From assembly GCA_003290165.1 (NCBI GenBank), contig QNQO01005848.1:1-64000 (forward strand): 64,000 bases of DNA, written 5' to 3'. The DNA is from Berberis thunbergii (Eukaryota > Streptophyta > Magnoliopsida > Ranunculales > Berberidaceae). The translations under genes were made by a program, and so were the position numbers. Below are positions 46,640 to 59,080 of this stretch, piece after piece; the stretch's first letter is position 1; every line of letters starts with the position of its first letter. A model generated the notes under the pieces. That model was not told the DNA's origin, ran no database searches, and saw nothing but the letters and a program-made list of their open reading frames with translations.

Positions 46640-46708
46640 CGCAACAACACCCCCAAACCTAGAATTAGCACTACCTATGGCATGTAGTCTCTCATTAGAT
46701 GCGTCCTC

Positions 46709-47385
46709 CTATAACGACTTGACTATTTCTTGAATTATGGGGTCATTCGTATCGTGAAAATAGTCGATGTTTGACTCCAAAGAACATTGAGAATTAGACT
46801 TTTTGCAAGAGTCACTAGGAAAGCATATGTCGAGTGGGTCATCATGAAAATGTGGGGAAAGGAATGGGTCAGGTAGCAAAGTAGTTTCGATCACATTATC
46901 CTCAAAAACATCATCTGACTCAGGTTCTGATGTGCTACTAGTTATGAATTGACCCTCTGAATTTTGAATAGAGTGACTAGGAACTCTTCCTAACTCACTT
47001 TCAGATAATGCCTCAGTAATATGATCCACAACTATCTCAAGTCTATTGATGGCTTGAGATTGGTGTTGAATCATGGCTTTTGACTCTAACATAGCCTGAG
47101 AATCATGTTTAAGCAGTCATTTTGTGCGCTGCATAAAACGGTTAATCGTTTCCTTTAAACTTGATGTGTTGGATGGAGGAGTTTGGTTAAATTGAGGCAT
47201 AACATGATTAGGGTATTGAGGAGCTTGAGAGAAAATATGTCTCCCTTGGTGTGAGTTATGAGCCCAGGAGAGATTTTGATTATTGGCAAAACCAGGGCTG
47301 TAATAGTTGGACTTATTATAACCAGGTCACCAATTAGCATTAAAAGAATGGATTTGCTCAGCAAAATATTCAAGATAATCATATT
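46709..47385 (-). pseudogene. Athila-like gag remnant
   Basis: From 47385 downward the minus strand reads NYYSPGFANNQNLSWAHNSH and FNQTPPSNTS. After a stop it continues QAINRLEIVVDHITEALSES, ELGRVPSHSIQNSEGQF, then an acidic tail. The order (Asn-rich NPG..NLSW, coiled LNRLE..LA..L, LPSQ..NP) is the C-terminal gag layout of Athila-type elements. The 5' part is cut at 47386, where the APR UTR repeat begins. Confidence 0.75.
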
Positions 47386-47386
47386 G

Positions 47387-48697
47387 CATTGGAAGAAATA
47401 GGTTTTACCATCTCAAGTCACTTACACTCCCATGTCAACTAAGGCATGGGTGGAAGAAACAAGTTCACCATCAAGTTTCTCCCCATTTTTTTTTCGATTT
47501 TGCATCCTCTATCCTCGCTGCTCTACCCCTTTACATTCTAAATAACTGCATCCCTTCCTCTCATCTTAAGCCATTGACAAAAGCCAGCAATGAATCCTCA
47601 TCACTCTGCTCAGATTTGCACTTGATGGGCTGGGAAGTGTGATTGGGAAAGAAGAGTATTGTTGGGAAGCTCCCTAGTTGAAGTTATTGTTGTGCGTATA
47701 CTTTCTGGTCTCCATCTGCCCTAAACGTGCTAACCTTCACACTTGAACCTTCCAACTTCAACGCCAATTATGTGTATGATCCTTCCATAGCCTGTGTCTA
47801 GAGGAACCAAACAATGGTTAGACTCTAAATACACAACAACGAATACTTGCCTCACAATAACTAATGTGAATTAAATAAATTGAAAATGGACATTACCTGG
47901 CAGAAACAACTCCAAGGCGCATACAAAACGACTAGCCATGGTTCTACCCTCTGTTCTAACTTGGCCAAATTCTCTACCCCGGGCCTGCTAAGACTCACGA
48001 TACTTTGGCTTTCAAAGATGTAAGTCGTAGAGGCATTTCCATTTGCAAGGGTAGCACCTCCATTTACACCATTGAGCCGAGCTACCTTTTTGATGTTTCC
48101 CTTGTGGAGTCCACATTCCTTGGCCTTGGCATCCTCTCACACCACCACCGTCCTTCTCTTTCATGTTGCCCTGGCAACACTGTCCTAGTACAGGGTTCGC
48201 AACTAATTGAAACATATCCCTATGAATGGCTATTGTTGACATGGATGTTCATGGCACGCATGAAGTTCCATATGTCGATACCCTCAACATTGGCCACTGG
48301 GTTCCACTTGATCAAGTTGCCAACCCCACCATCTAATCCTTCAAACACTGGGTCAACTTGGACAACATGAATTTCAGACCGAGTACCAGGTGACTGATCA
48401 TTTCTTTGTCCAGTGATCCAAGCCTTAAGACCCTTCAAGGCTTCTCTCAATGGCGTCACCTTCCTGACTGTGTAGCATTCCTGGTGCCCATCCTAATAGA
48501 AAGATACGAGGCCCTTACTTCAACTAGTCCTTGCACCTCAATTGCATCGGGGAACATGTACTCAATATGGATATTGTAGTGTTTTTTTACTGTGTCAAAA
48601 GCTGGTAGGTCTTTGGGTTTAGCCTTCTAGTGTCCATGCTCAAAACCCTAAATGGGCGACCGATCAAATGTGCATACTCGATCAAAGCAACATCCTC
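47387..48697 (-). pseudogene. APR: APS reductase (APR) pseudogene, intron retained
   Basis: APR is the plastid enzyme that reduces adenosine phosphosulfate to sulfite, a reductase domain plus a thioredoxin-like C-terminal domain. Exon 47897-48697 reads [77 protein letters not shown] (catalytic Cys motif ECGLH kept) and [14 protein letters not shown] 105-bp GT...AG intron (47792-47896) follows, then exon 47561-47791 ([21 protein letters not shown], stop at 47561). The redox motif is WSCFC instead of WCPFC. At least four in-frame stops (before DGHQEC, after NNSHS, after GSYT and after AQQ) and frame shifts make it dead. The N-terminus and transit peptide are absent. The 3' UTR (47387-47560) continues at 35961-35813. 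Confidence 0.92.
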
Positions 48698-49380
48698 CCC
48701 CCATTGCACATAGCAAGAAAGATTTAGTTTATAGCTCATTGTTTGGTTAGCCACATAATCAAAGATAATCTGATTCGTAAAATTTTCCCAGCAACTGAAC
48801 TGGCCAAACGACTAGTATGGATAAAATGCCTGCAACCCAAGCTGCCCTCAACAAATTTGCGACCCCTATCTCCATTGTATGAATGAAAATAAAAAATGAA
48901 TGATAAAAATAGAGGGATTAGATCATAAAAGAAAAAGAAATGTTGAGTTTGTCGAAGTAGTAGTTACTTCTCTACTGTGCACATGAAGTGGTGATTTGTT
49001 TTGCTTTGTTCATGAAGATGGATAAGAATAGTAGACGCGATGGTGGTGGCGGTGAAGCGATGAGTGTGGTATCTGCTGTAGAGAAGAAGAATATGAAGAA
49101 GAGAAGTAAGAGTAGAGACGGAAGAAGTTGTAAAAAAAAGAAGAAAACAAAGAAAAAGGAAGAAGAAAGGGCAACTTAACCCTTGCGTGCTTGGCACATG
49201 AGCGTATTTTGGGCATTTAAAAAATCTAATATTTTCTACTAGTCAGCCCAGCTAACTTAACGATCAAGGGTTAAAATGGGAGTTAGACAAAATTTACACA
49301 ATTAGTGGCACCCATCTAGGGTTACACCTTAATTAATGGGGGCTAAAAGGTAAATAACCGAAAATATTTTTAGATGCAAT
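48698..49380. other. no gene; low-complexity AAG-rich stretch
   Basis: The region around 49075-49170 is AAG/GAA-rich and gives a lysine-rich + frame and serine/phenylalanine-rich minus frames, none credible. The remainder is AT-rich. Confidence 0.45.
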
Positions 49381-49880
49381 CTAGATAGTTTTATTGGACG
49401 CTTTAGCTTGACCGTTTCTTTGTGAATACCAAGGAGTTGAATTATGTCAGTTGATGTCATGTTCTTCAAATAAGAGAGTAATTTTTGTTCCCGCAAATTG
49501 AAGACCATTGTCGGTCACAATGGAATGCAGAATACCAAATCAGCAGATTGTGTTCTGCCAAATAAATTTTTACATCTTCCTACTTGGTAGAAGCGATGGC
49601 TTCAGCTTCAATCCATTTTGTGAAATAATCAATTGCCACAATCATCATATTCTTCTGCGCTAGAGCCATTAGCATTGGGCCTACAATGTCAATTGTCCAT
49701 TGCATGAGCTGCAAATTCAATTCTTCTGCGGGCTGAGTAGGATTGGTTTGAACCATTGGCATTTGTTACATCTCTATACGAAGTTTCTTGCATCTTCATG
49801 CAAGGTTGGCCAATAGTAACCAGCACCCAAAGTTTTTGTGCTAGTGATCTACCTTTAGAATGATCCACAAGATCCTTCAT
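49381..49880 (-). pseudogene. gypsy integrase fragment
   Basis: Reads MQWTIDIVGPM (first catalytic Asp), IVAIDYFTKWIEAEA, then in a further segment TDNGLQF (second Asp) and NSTPWYSQ.NGQA (near the catalytic Glu). The C-terminal domain is missing. Confidence 0.85.
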
Positions 49881-50289
49881 GAATGTTACTCAAAACTTCA
49901 AGTACTGCTGGAGAACTAATACAGGGGAGGTCTAGCCCCAAATATGACCGGCGTAGAGCTTTTCTTTCTTCACATAATAGCTTGCAACCTTCTGTTGGAA
50001 ATTCTTGGCTTGTACCTTATATCTGCTGGCACATTACCATTTAGTAGAAAATCAATAATGGGATCTTGCCAAGTAGGAGTAGCATCAATCATCATCTTTT
50101 TCGGATTTTTCTTTTTCAATACTTGGCATTTCCAGGTGCTAACAAGGGATGGAACGCTTGAATTGATAATCTAAGGTTGATCCCAAGTTCACTAATGCAG
50201 CTGCATGAGAAGTTTTTGCTCTAGGGACCTACTTAATTGTGAAAATTGGAACAACCTTCAAAAATTTCTTGGACTTTGTCTAAGTAAAG

Positions 50290-50600
50290 GATCATCCTTG
50301 AGTGTTTGTGATGTATTCACTAGATGTTTGACTGGTTATAAGCTGAGAATCTGAATAGATGGTTAGCCTTTTAATGGACAACTCCTTTGTTAGGCGTAGA
50401 CCAACAAGCAAGACATCATATTCTGCTTCATCATTGGAAGCTTTAAAACCAACTGTAATGGCTTGTTCTGCCATGGTTCCATTGGACGTGAATAAAACAA
50501 GTCCCGCTCCGACATCCTTGTAATTTGACAACCCATCTACATATAAGTGCCTCATATCTTTGGGCTGACCTACCCCTGTTTCAGAATGAACTGAGGAATC
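50290..50600 (-). pseudogene. gypsy RNase H fragment
   Basis: LYVDGLSNYKDVGAGLVLFT, NDEAEYDVLLVGLRLTKEL and IYSDSQL carry the D-E-D catalytic pattern. Confidence 0.88.
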
Positions 50601-50679
50601 TTATGTTGTTGAGGGGTGCGACATTGATTTGCTAGCTGAGTTTGTCTCATTGGCTAAGGAGGGTGTGAATTATGCTATG

Positions 50680-51860
50680 AATCATTGAGAAGCATTCAGG
50701 TTGTGAAGGACTGACCTTAAAAGGTATTCAGTCATGATAATCACTTGATGAGCTTGAAAATAAGGCCTTAACTTCTTTGCCGAAACCAAAAGTGCCAAAA
50801 TTAAAATTTTCATTTTTGGATAATTGGTCTCAGTATCGAGAAGAGTTTTAGATATGTAAAATACGGGAAGTTGTACCCCCAACTCTTTTCTGATGAGAGT
50901 TGAGCTAACTGCCACATTTGAAACTGCCAAGTAGAGTTACAATTTCTCTCCCGGCTGAGGTTTCGACAATAGAGAAAGAGAATATAAGTAAGTCTTTAAA
51001 TTTTGATATAAAGTTTCACACTCTTCATCCCATTTTTTTCTTCATCTTTTTTTTGAATGCTTTAAAAATGGTTTATATTTGTCTATTGATCTACTCAGGA
51101 ACCGATTCAAAGTTAGTTCTGAGACTTTGGATTTCCTTTGGAGTTGATGGTGAGTTCATAACAATCATGGCTTTGTTTTGATTCGGATGAGCTTCAATTC
51201 CTCTGTAGTTAACTAAATATCTCAAACATCTTCTCTACAAAACTCCAAAAGTGCACCTCTCTAGATTCAACTTCATTCGACATTTCCTTGGAATTCTAAA
51301 TGTTTCCTCAAGATTTATGATGTGATCTGCCCGGTGAGGAGCCTTGATTAGCTTGTCGTCTAGGTAGACCTCCATGGTTTGCCAATTAAATTCTTGAAGA
51401 TTTTGTTCATTAACCTTTGATAGATCGCTCTAGCATTTTTTAAACCAAAATGCATTACCTTGTAGCGGTAAGTCCCCCTTTCGATGATGAATGAAGTTTT
51501 GGCTTTGTCGGGTTCATATATCATAATCTGATTATAACTTGAATAAGCATTCAGGAAGCTGAGCAATTAGTTGCCAGATATGGAATCTACTAGTTGATCA
51601 ATGTGAGCTAGATGATAGTTGTCTTTGGGCATGCTTTGTTGAGGTCAGTGTAATCTACACAAACTTTCCATTTTTTTTTTGTTCTTAACTAATATTACAT
51701 TTGCCAACCATTCGGGGTCGGATACCTCCTCAATGAAATTGGCTGCAAAGTGCTTGTCTATCTCGGGTTTAATGATTGCTACTCTTTCTAGGGAAAACTT
51801 CTGCATCTTCTGCACGATAGGCCTAAAGGTCAGGTATACATGCGGTTTGTGCTAGATCAC
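50680..51860 (-). pseudogene. gypsy reverse transcriptase fragments
   Basis: 51360-51566 reads MLSFLNAYSSYNQIMIYEPD, KAKTSFIIERGTYRYKVM and FGLKNARAIYQRLMNKIF. The following LDDK-type catalytic region and connection (50682-50930, KPVYYIS-like VFYISKTLLDTETNYPKMK) are in other frames. Dead copy. Confidence 0.85.
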
Positions 51861-52272
51861 ACTTGGATCAATTCCGAGCATGTCGGAGGCTGATCAAGCA
51901 AACATATCTTTGTTGCTTTGAAGAAAACTAGTAAGCAATGCCTTCTCATCTGCACTGAGGCGGGAGCCAATTTTTGCATTTCTTTTAGGCAGATAAGGTC
52001 AAGGATCACAAGTTTTGCATCTTCTTCAGGTCTCCATCCCTCCACAACTAAGGTTTCGAATTGAAATTCTCCTTCCCGATCCTGGTGTTGTAATTGTTAT
52101 TGGGAGATAGAAGACTTCTTCCGTTTCACTTCGGCTAAAATGACGGGAATAAATTCCTTTTGTTTTTTTTCATTCAAGACTCGGGCTGCACACCTCCTTG
52201 CAATGGCTTGATTACTTTTTATTTTTTTAACTCCATCTCCTGGGATTGGATATCTAATTTTTTTGGTGCAGA

Positions 52273-52840
52273 CAAGGAATGAGATTTTGCGATATCTCAC
52301 GAAATTTCACCAAAAATTTCATTTTTTGGAAATTAAAAAAAAGGGCTAAAGAAATAATTACATTTTTTGATAGTATTTCGAAAATATTCAAGGTTTTTTT
52401 TTCGTAAATTTCGAGATTTTTTCATAAAAATGCAAAAACCAGGTACCAAAATTTACATTTTTTCGAGAGATTTTTTTTAATTGGAAAATTTTCATAAATT
52501 TCGAGGGTTTTTCTAATTATTAATTTACTTTTGAAACCACCCTTGATATTATAATTATCATTTCTTCTATTTATATATAAATTTTTGAAACCACTCCCAA
52601 ACTTTCTAATTATATATTGATTTCATGTTTGATTCATTTCATAGTATTTAGGCTTCATTTAATGTGCTTAATAGATTAATTTAATTGCCCCTTATTCTTC
52701 ACATATTTCAAATACTCTCAAAATTCATTATATATATTTAATCCATCCTCAAAATTTTTACATTTTTTCTTTACACACCAAAATATTTCTTAAAATCGAG
52801 AGACCGAAATTAACTCAAAAAAATGAAATCACAATCCTTG
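52273..52840. mobile_element. hAT-type MITE (CAAGG family) inserted between gypsy protease and RT
   Basis: Starts CAAGGAATGAGATTTTGCG and ends GAAATCACAATCCTTG, with a perfect 8-bp target duplication GGTGCAGA (52265-52272, 52841-52848). Poly-T rich, no ORF. Second full copy of the family at 16141-16862. Confidence 0.92.
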
Positions 52841-53189
52841 GGTGCAGATAAGATGTGACTGCATCAATTTTAGTTATCCATGGTCTCCTCAAAAGTACAA
52901 TGCAAGGAGAAGGCTCATCTATTATTGTAAAGGTTCGCAAGTAGGTGACTGGTGGCGAGTAAATGTTTAGAATCATAGTGTCAATTGTTACTGATGTAGC
53001 CCCATTAAAAACAATCAAGACTTTTGCTTTTTTGTTGATAAGTGATTCTAAATTCATTTGCTTGACAACCGAAAATTGAAGTATATTAACTGCACTTCCC
53101 TCATCTACATGAATTCTATCAATCATCGTATGAGCGATCTGAATGTTGAAGACAAGTGCATCATCATGTGGTAGATCAAGGCTCTGCAA
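52841..53189 (-). pseudogene. gypsy aspartic protease remnant
   Basis: Reads IDRIHVDEGSAVNIL (DxGS catalytic motif, Asp kept with E for the next position), then PSPCIVLLRRPWITKIDAVT, the LGRPW-type flap end with one changed residue. The text continues across the MITE into TKKIRYPIPGDGVKKI at 52210-52260. Confidence 0.82.
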
Positions 53190-53359
53190 GTGGCTTTTAG
53201 TTTAGTTGATAATCTAATTTTCGGTTGAGGAGCTAGTTATGGGACCATCGACTAAGGAGGTGATTAGCATTGGGCAACCGAAGTTGTTTGTTTGATCTTT
53301 TGGTTCCTTTCATTATTAGTGAAACCAAAGAGTTCTGATTCAACAAAAATTTCATTGAT

Positions 53360-55080
53360 GCTTATGACTTCTTTGGGGGTTCCTTGGCTGCATCCCTCTC
53401 CTCAATTTGTTGAATGTCTTTTTTGATTACACACTTTGTGTAATGCCCTGCTTTGACTAACTCTTCAAAGTGGTACTTCCATGCTTGACATTCTTTTGTC
53501 AAATGACCAGTGGCTCCATGGAATGCATAATATTTATTCAGGCCTCTTTTTGAAGGATCTCCCTTCATTGGTGGTCTTTTCAACCAAGGTTGGTTCTATA
53601 TCTCGAGGAAAATTTGATTGATTGGAACGGATAACTCTGTATATATTCTATTGGTAGAGGAGTCTCTTATTTGGGAGCATGCTCTACGCTTGTCACCCGT
53701 GCTCTTTTTCATATTCTTTTGATCTGTATTATTTTGGGCATGTTGGCTATCTTTTTTTAATGCATTAGATACCTTAGAACTATTTTTTCATCATCCCATA
53801 ATGAGTAATGCTCTGCCATAGTGAAGACTTCTACAAGAGTTTTTTACGGTTTCATGGTCAACTCGCCATACAATGGGTGATATGTGGGCAGACCCTTCTT
53901 GAAAGTTGAGGACGCAATTTGGTCATCACACCCATTATGGTCATTTTTTCTACCTTGAATCTTTTGATGAAGACTTTGAGCAATTCATTTGACTTCTTCT
54001 TTATGTTGAAGATGTGGTTAGCATGTTTTTTATGGTGCGGTATGATGAATATTATTTTGTGAAGACAAATGAGAGATATTTAAAGTTGTTGATCGACTGG
54101 GGGTTAAAGTGTGGAACCAATCTTGAGCTACTCTTTGTAAAGTTATATCAAATACTTTGCACATAAGTGGGTCATCATTTTTGTGCAGAGTCATAACGCT
54201 TCAACAATGTTTTAAGTGTCTCTCAGGATCAAAATCTTTTTTTAAAGGGGTAAAGGTTGGTGTGTTATACCTTGCCGGTGGAGAAGCCCCTTCAATGTTA
54301 TCTGTAAATGGCGAAGTGTTCACCAATGCCACTTCTCTATGTAGAGTATCATCTGGATTTTCCATAACTTGTAATCCTCAACTGCTCCATGACTATCTGT
54401 CTCACATCATCTGCCCCCAAATGTCTGAGTGTATTCTGTTGATAAGTTGTATGGTGGTTTCAGTTGCGATTATCAGCTATAGATAAGTCCTCATATTCTG
54501 AGTTTGGTTGTGATTCACCTGCATGTGAATGAGGTAGAGTCTCAATGGGATTCACCTTAAAGCTCCTTTGGATTTGACGAGTTTCTGAATGTGGTATTTG
54601 GGACAAATTAGTGTAGTGATCCAGATCTGGTCTTCTGTGTTGTTTGCATCCATCGGAATTTTGTATTCTATGTCGACCACTTATATTTGGCATCATTTGC
54701 AGCCCCAGCTTTAAGTGCAAAGTTGCTTGGGAGTCAACCTTGAGAAGACTCTCGTTTGAGGCTCGAGTCTAGAGTGCATATTTACTCGTGGCCCAAATCT
54801 CGAATGAATTCTTCTAGAGGGATTATTTCCCTTTGACAGATGACTACTTCCACTTTCATGTGCCTGGTCTGATGGTAGATGGCAATGTGTCATCTGCTTT
54901 GGTTGTTCACTCACCAATCGTTTTACCACTCGAGTCTGTTCCTCCAATATTTTAGTTAAATTGGCGATCTGTCCTGCAAGATTTTCTTGTTGTGTCATCT
55001 CCATTGGGCTTGGTTGTCGGGTAGAAAGTTGTAATTTATGGACAACAGGCGGTGGCAGACCTACTACCAATGGGTTGTCT
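53360..55080 (-). pseudogene. gypsy gag remnant with zinc-finger region
   Basis: N-terminal part (54711-55070) has a coiled-coil-like stretch MEMTQQENLAGQIANLTKIL and EEQTRVVKRLVSEQP. The capsid part between 53600 and 54480 is full of stops. 53362-53583 holds NKYYAFHGATGHLTKECQAW, a Tat-type zinc finger with the first Cys replaced. Confidence 0.78.
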
Positions 55081-55289
55081 GACCGATAACGGCTGAACCT
55101 GTGGCGATGATAGCGGCTTAGTATGGGAAGGGGACTTTGCTACATTATGTTTGCTAGTTTGTTTTTGAGTTCCCACTAGTGTATTGAAATAGAACTTTGA
55201 AAATAAAAGTATTTGTGAAAGGAAATTTAAAATGAATAAATGAAAGTATTATTTATCAAAGGAAGAGACCTTGCAATGAGTTTGATTCA

Positions 55290-55600
55290 AGCTCTCATTG
55301 AAAGAACCAATTTGGTGGTGCAAATTTCCACCGGATCACGTGTTGATCATGCTTAGCAATCTGCATAAGATAGAAATTAATTCTTGACATCAGTGTGGTG
55401 CTTGCCAGGGAGACTCTGATGCCAAAGTTAGAACATTATATTTAGAAATTTGTTTATTTCTCTGTATTTTAATAGGGACTTTTAAGTGAGACACGTGCCA
55501 GATGAGTGAGTCATCCGTTTGTAGACGGTTGTAACTTCTCTTAGCTAGTTGTAACTTCCGTAGATGGTTGTAACATCTCGTTGCTGGTTGTATGTCACGC
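55290..55600 (-). repeat. LTR-like block upstream of the gypsy element
   Basis: Shares GGAGACTCTGATGCCAAA and repeated GGTTGTAACTT words with 23280-23650. Its inner edge is probably TGATCATGCTTAGC at 55344, next to leader sequence CACCAAATTGGTTC. The outer edge is not defined. Confidence 0.55.
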
Positions 55601-56222
55601 TTCGATTTTTGAGAAAACGAAATCCTTATATCTATGTAGGATTATCCGTTTCCTCCAAATTCGTGACGTGAAAATTAACAACAAAAACATTTATAAAAAG
55701 TAAAATTGAAGTATACAAAAATTATAACCAGAAATCCTTTTTATCAATGCTGCCTCCAAAACTCTCTAACCTGAGAAAGACTAATTGACTACGTTCCAAT
55801 AAGAAAGTACATAAGAAGCATAAACTTACTTGGGTCAACGAGGTACCTGGTATGAGTAATCCTCAACTCAAATAAATAATATAAGTTACATAGATTTAAG
55901 CAACAACTCACAAAGATGTGGTTCCTCAACGAGGCAAACTTTTCATACTAATAAGTTTATTCATACTCGAAGTAAACATTTATTTATCCAACACTTACAA
56001 TGTAAAGGTTGTACATGGTAAGTCTGATCCTGCATAAAGTTTAGTAGACTTACCATCCTGCAAGGAATGGTTAGAAACAAATGAATAAAATTTCTAATTT
56101 ATATGTCTTCATAAATACCATTTCTTTTGAACAACAATACACATCATAATAATAATACACCACTATTGAAATATCAACAAAATACATTTTACCTTAAGGA
56201 AAACATATAGTTCCCATTCAAT
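55601..56222. other. unassigned, retrotransposon-like sequence
   Basis: Begins TGTCACGCTTCGATTTT, a start seen in some gypsy LTRs. It continues AT-rich without coding sequence and is interrupted by the element at 56228. Related continuation possibly at 59756 onward. Confidence 0.35.
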
Positions 56223-56227
56223 GATTG

Positions 56228-56909
56228 TGATGTAGTCGAATCATGCTCTACTTGATCTTGACTTTGACTTTGACTTGCACAGGGAATACACGTGAGCCAA
56301 GGACCACCGTTGTGGTGGTCGATGGCACACCAATGCTAAAGTCAGAAAAGGCTTGAGAATGACTTAAAGCTGTCATTTGGGTTTTGTAGCGTACATTTGT
56401 TCATCAAACTTGTGTCTTATTTATAATGTGAGAGTCCTTGTTTGGCTAGGCCTTTGGTGGCATAGTTTGGGGCAAGAGATCTTCATGGAAATCATTTCCT
56501 AGTTTGGAGTCATCTATGTAGGTGAGTGTCCCTACATGACTTGTGATCCTAGATATGGGGAGAGATTTCCCTTTTGGAGTGTTCTCCAAGCAAGGAAGTT
56601 TTTATGCATGACTTAACTCTGGTGTTTGTTTCCTAGTCAGACCCAATGTACTGCTAGCCTGCCCGTCTTACGTCGATCTCCTAGATACTTGCTTGACTAA
56701 ACCTTACGGGTATTGAGCTTGATCAAGTGTTGTGTGGGCTTAGTAGGGCATTGCAATTTGGATCCAACCTTCTGGATTATGCCAAAATGAGCTTAGTGTT
56801 GTCAAGGCTTTGTCAAATTGGGTAGGCAATCAGGCTCGATTTGCTCTGTTGAAGATATCATCATGACACACATACGACGCAGATTAAATGACGGTTTGGT
56901 GTATCATCA
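56228..56909 (-). repeat. 3' LTR of the non-autonomous Tat-like element
   Basis: Pairs with 59081-59750; TGATGTAGTCGAATC start, GTATCATCA end. Confidence 0.88.
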
Positions 56910-57269
56910 GCTACTCCCCCCGAGTTGGTGGGCTACTTCGTCACCCCATCAAGTCATGTCGTAGAGGACCAGAGCGGTCATGATTTGTTTTGAGTCTGAA
57001 TCGTCTCCTTGAGCGGCACGCTTCATTAATTAGGCGTGAGTCTGCTCTAAGAAGAAAAAAACGAGAATTTTGTTTTCTATAAAGATCCCTGTATCTGCAG
57101 AGCTTATTTTTTTTACTCTTCGATCTTAGAAACTCTACTTTGTTATCTCTCTTTCTGCGCTTTTTACTTTGCTTAACTTCTGTGATCAAAAGTTTGTACG
57201 TTCTTCCATAGAAGGCCATAATCAGCTTTCTAATGAACTGTTTGCTAAAGATCATAAGTTTTTCAAGGA

Positions 57270-57741
57270 GATGTCAATCTCTTAGTCGAATCTGGAAGGC
57301 CTTCGTGAGACATATGAGATCTGTAATGATATGATGTTCTTCACATTGGGCCCTGATCAGACGACGTTGTCTCCTCCAGAAGGATTTATATGCTTGCACC
57401 GAGGTATGCTCCAATCGAGCATCGTTTTTCCTGTCATCAAGGAAATTTGGAGCTTCCTGGTGTACCTCGACATTGCGTTCGCTCAGGTGGTGTTGAACGG
57501 GTACAAGACGGTGATCGTCATCCTAGTTATGGCAAAGGACGTTGGGGTTCAAGTATCTCCAAGGGTGATCCAACTGCTTACCTCTCCTCAGATAAACAAG
57601 CATGTTGTATGCGTGTTGACTTCGTTGGGCTATTTTGGCAATATACCTAACGATTTCAAGTTCTGGAAAAAATATTGTTCTATGGCTTCTGTGGACACAA
57701 AATATTTTGAACTTCCTGGTTGTCTGATCGCCTTGACTTAA
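57270..57741 (+). pseudogene. opposite-strand ORF of the Tat-like element
   Basis: The + strand frame (Met at 57331) reads PPEGFICLHRGMLQSSIVFP, then LVYLDIAFAQVVLNGYKTVI and VLVMAKDVGVQ, ending at 57741. The pattern PPxGxxxLY...GLRFPL...L.....APSQLxPNGWR is the start of the gypsy-associated transposon ORF (the family Pfam calls a putative gypsy-type transposon domain), found antisense in Tat/Retand elements. Here it lies between protease and the 3' LTR on the strand opposite to gag, as expected. Only the N-terminal domain remains; upstream codons from 57270 may belong to it. Confidence 0.7.
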
Positions 57742-58080
57742 TGCATTGGTGCAGAATAGATACTATTATTTCCATATGATGAAGCCAAGGCCTCCCCAGG
57801 ATGATGTTGTAGGCGGACGGAACATCGACCACCATGAACTCTTGGACAAGGTACTTCTGTAATTGTGGCTCTTCTGCTACTACCATTAGGCTAATTTTCC
57901 CAATAGGGAAGCATTTCTCTCCGCTGAGCTCGACCATGAGGTGTTTGGTGGTCGTTAAGTCCTCCTTCTTGAGTTGCATATTGAGGAACTCGTATAGAAA
58001 CATGACGTTTAGAGAGTTTCCTATGTCCACCAATGCCCTTTTAACTTCCTACTTTGAAACGAGAACCGAGATGACAAGTG
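57680..58080 (-). pseudogene. gypsy aspartic protease remnant
   Basis: The frame 57680-58033 reads MVDIGNSLNVMFLYEFLNMQ (DxGS motif altered to DIGN), FPIGKISLMVV, EFMVVDVPSAYNIILGRPWL, the retropepsin-like fold of Tat elements. It overlaps the opposite-strand ORF by about 60 bases. Confidence 0.85.
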
Positions 58081-59056
58081 CGTCATTGTGAGGAGAATGA
58101 ACACCTTGGATGTCATTGTCTGTGAACGTCAATGGTGGGATCAGGCTCTAAATATGTGCATACTGCACTTGTCTATCTTCGCAGATGGGTTGTGTTCGCA
58201 TTTCGAGAAGCATCCTATTGTGGGAACTATTGGACTGCTCGCTTTCAGAGCTGACTCCATGAAGTACATATATGATGTCAGGAGCTTCTTTATCTATCTC
58301 CTTAACGACATTTTCCTTTACTTTTACTTGGTCCTGCCTTTTTCCCAGGCTCAGAAACTCCTTGAGTTTCCCCTTCCGAATCCAGTATTATATCTCGCTC
58401 CTAAGACTTTTGCAGTTCTTAGTTTCCTGCCGTCCTCTTTGTGAAATGAGCAATATTTTATGTTATTGTGTCAAGAGGGGTATCTCCACTGTTTTGCGTG
58501 CACTCTCCCCAATTCTTGATGAAGCTGAGGATGTTGAACAGACTGGAGTTGACAGGAGTAACGGATTTAGACCAGACGAAGTTGCATTGCCTTGCACGGC
58601 CAGAGTCGAGCTTGCTATCATTGCGCTTCCTCTTACTGTCATCGTCATCCTATATTTTCTCCTCCTTCTTGTCTCTTGACCCAGAGGGTTTCTTTTCAGA
58701 CTCCGACTCCTTCTTGACAGCCAATATTTCATGGAAAGTAATGTATTTCTAGGCACTCCTTAATAACTTCGCAATATCGATTAGAGGCTCTAGAGTAAAG
58801 AAATCATAGAACCACCCTAAGCATCTTCACGACTCATGCAATTTGCTGCATCTGGGTTGACAGTAGAACCACCCTGGGGTCCATCGTGGCTGCTACTGCC
58901 ACAGGGGTTGATTTTGTTCCCTCCGCGGTGCCAGAGCTGCCAGAACTGACAACACTCTTCCAGTATGAGCGTTCGAGGGCTCAGATCATGATCTCGTTGT
59001 CACCATCTCTTTGTACTATGAGGAAGGGTGATATCATTGTTTTCATGGAACTTCGC
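58081..59056 (-). pseudogene. gag remnant of the Tat-like element
   Basis: Heavily broken. Around 58500-58600 one frame gives VTPVNSSLFNILSFIKNWGE, resembling the gag segment before the zinc finger; the zinc finger itself is not recognisable. Confidence 0.6.
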
Positions 59057-59080
59057 CGTTCCCCACGGACGACGCCAAAT

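Larger units (their letters stand above)
49381..55080 (-). mobile_element. decayed Tat-like Ty3/gypsy element
   Basis: Minus-strand order: gag (55080-53360), protease (53190-52815), a MITE insertion (52273-52840), RT (51860-50680), RNase H (50600-50290), integrase (49880-49381). All parts are broken by stops and shifts. Integrase is cut within its core at 49381; a 3' LTR is not found. An LTR-like block lies just beyond gag at 55344-55600. Confidence 0.85.

Noticed and set aside
49010..49190. Lysine-rich + frame and serine/phenylalanine-rich minus frames
   Set aside because: Simple AAG/GAA repeat; no conserved motif.
57331..57741. A possible cellular gene on the + strand
   Set aside because: Position inside an LTR element, opposite to gag, and the PPxG...FP...NG pattern fit the Tat antisense ORF better.
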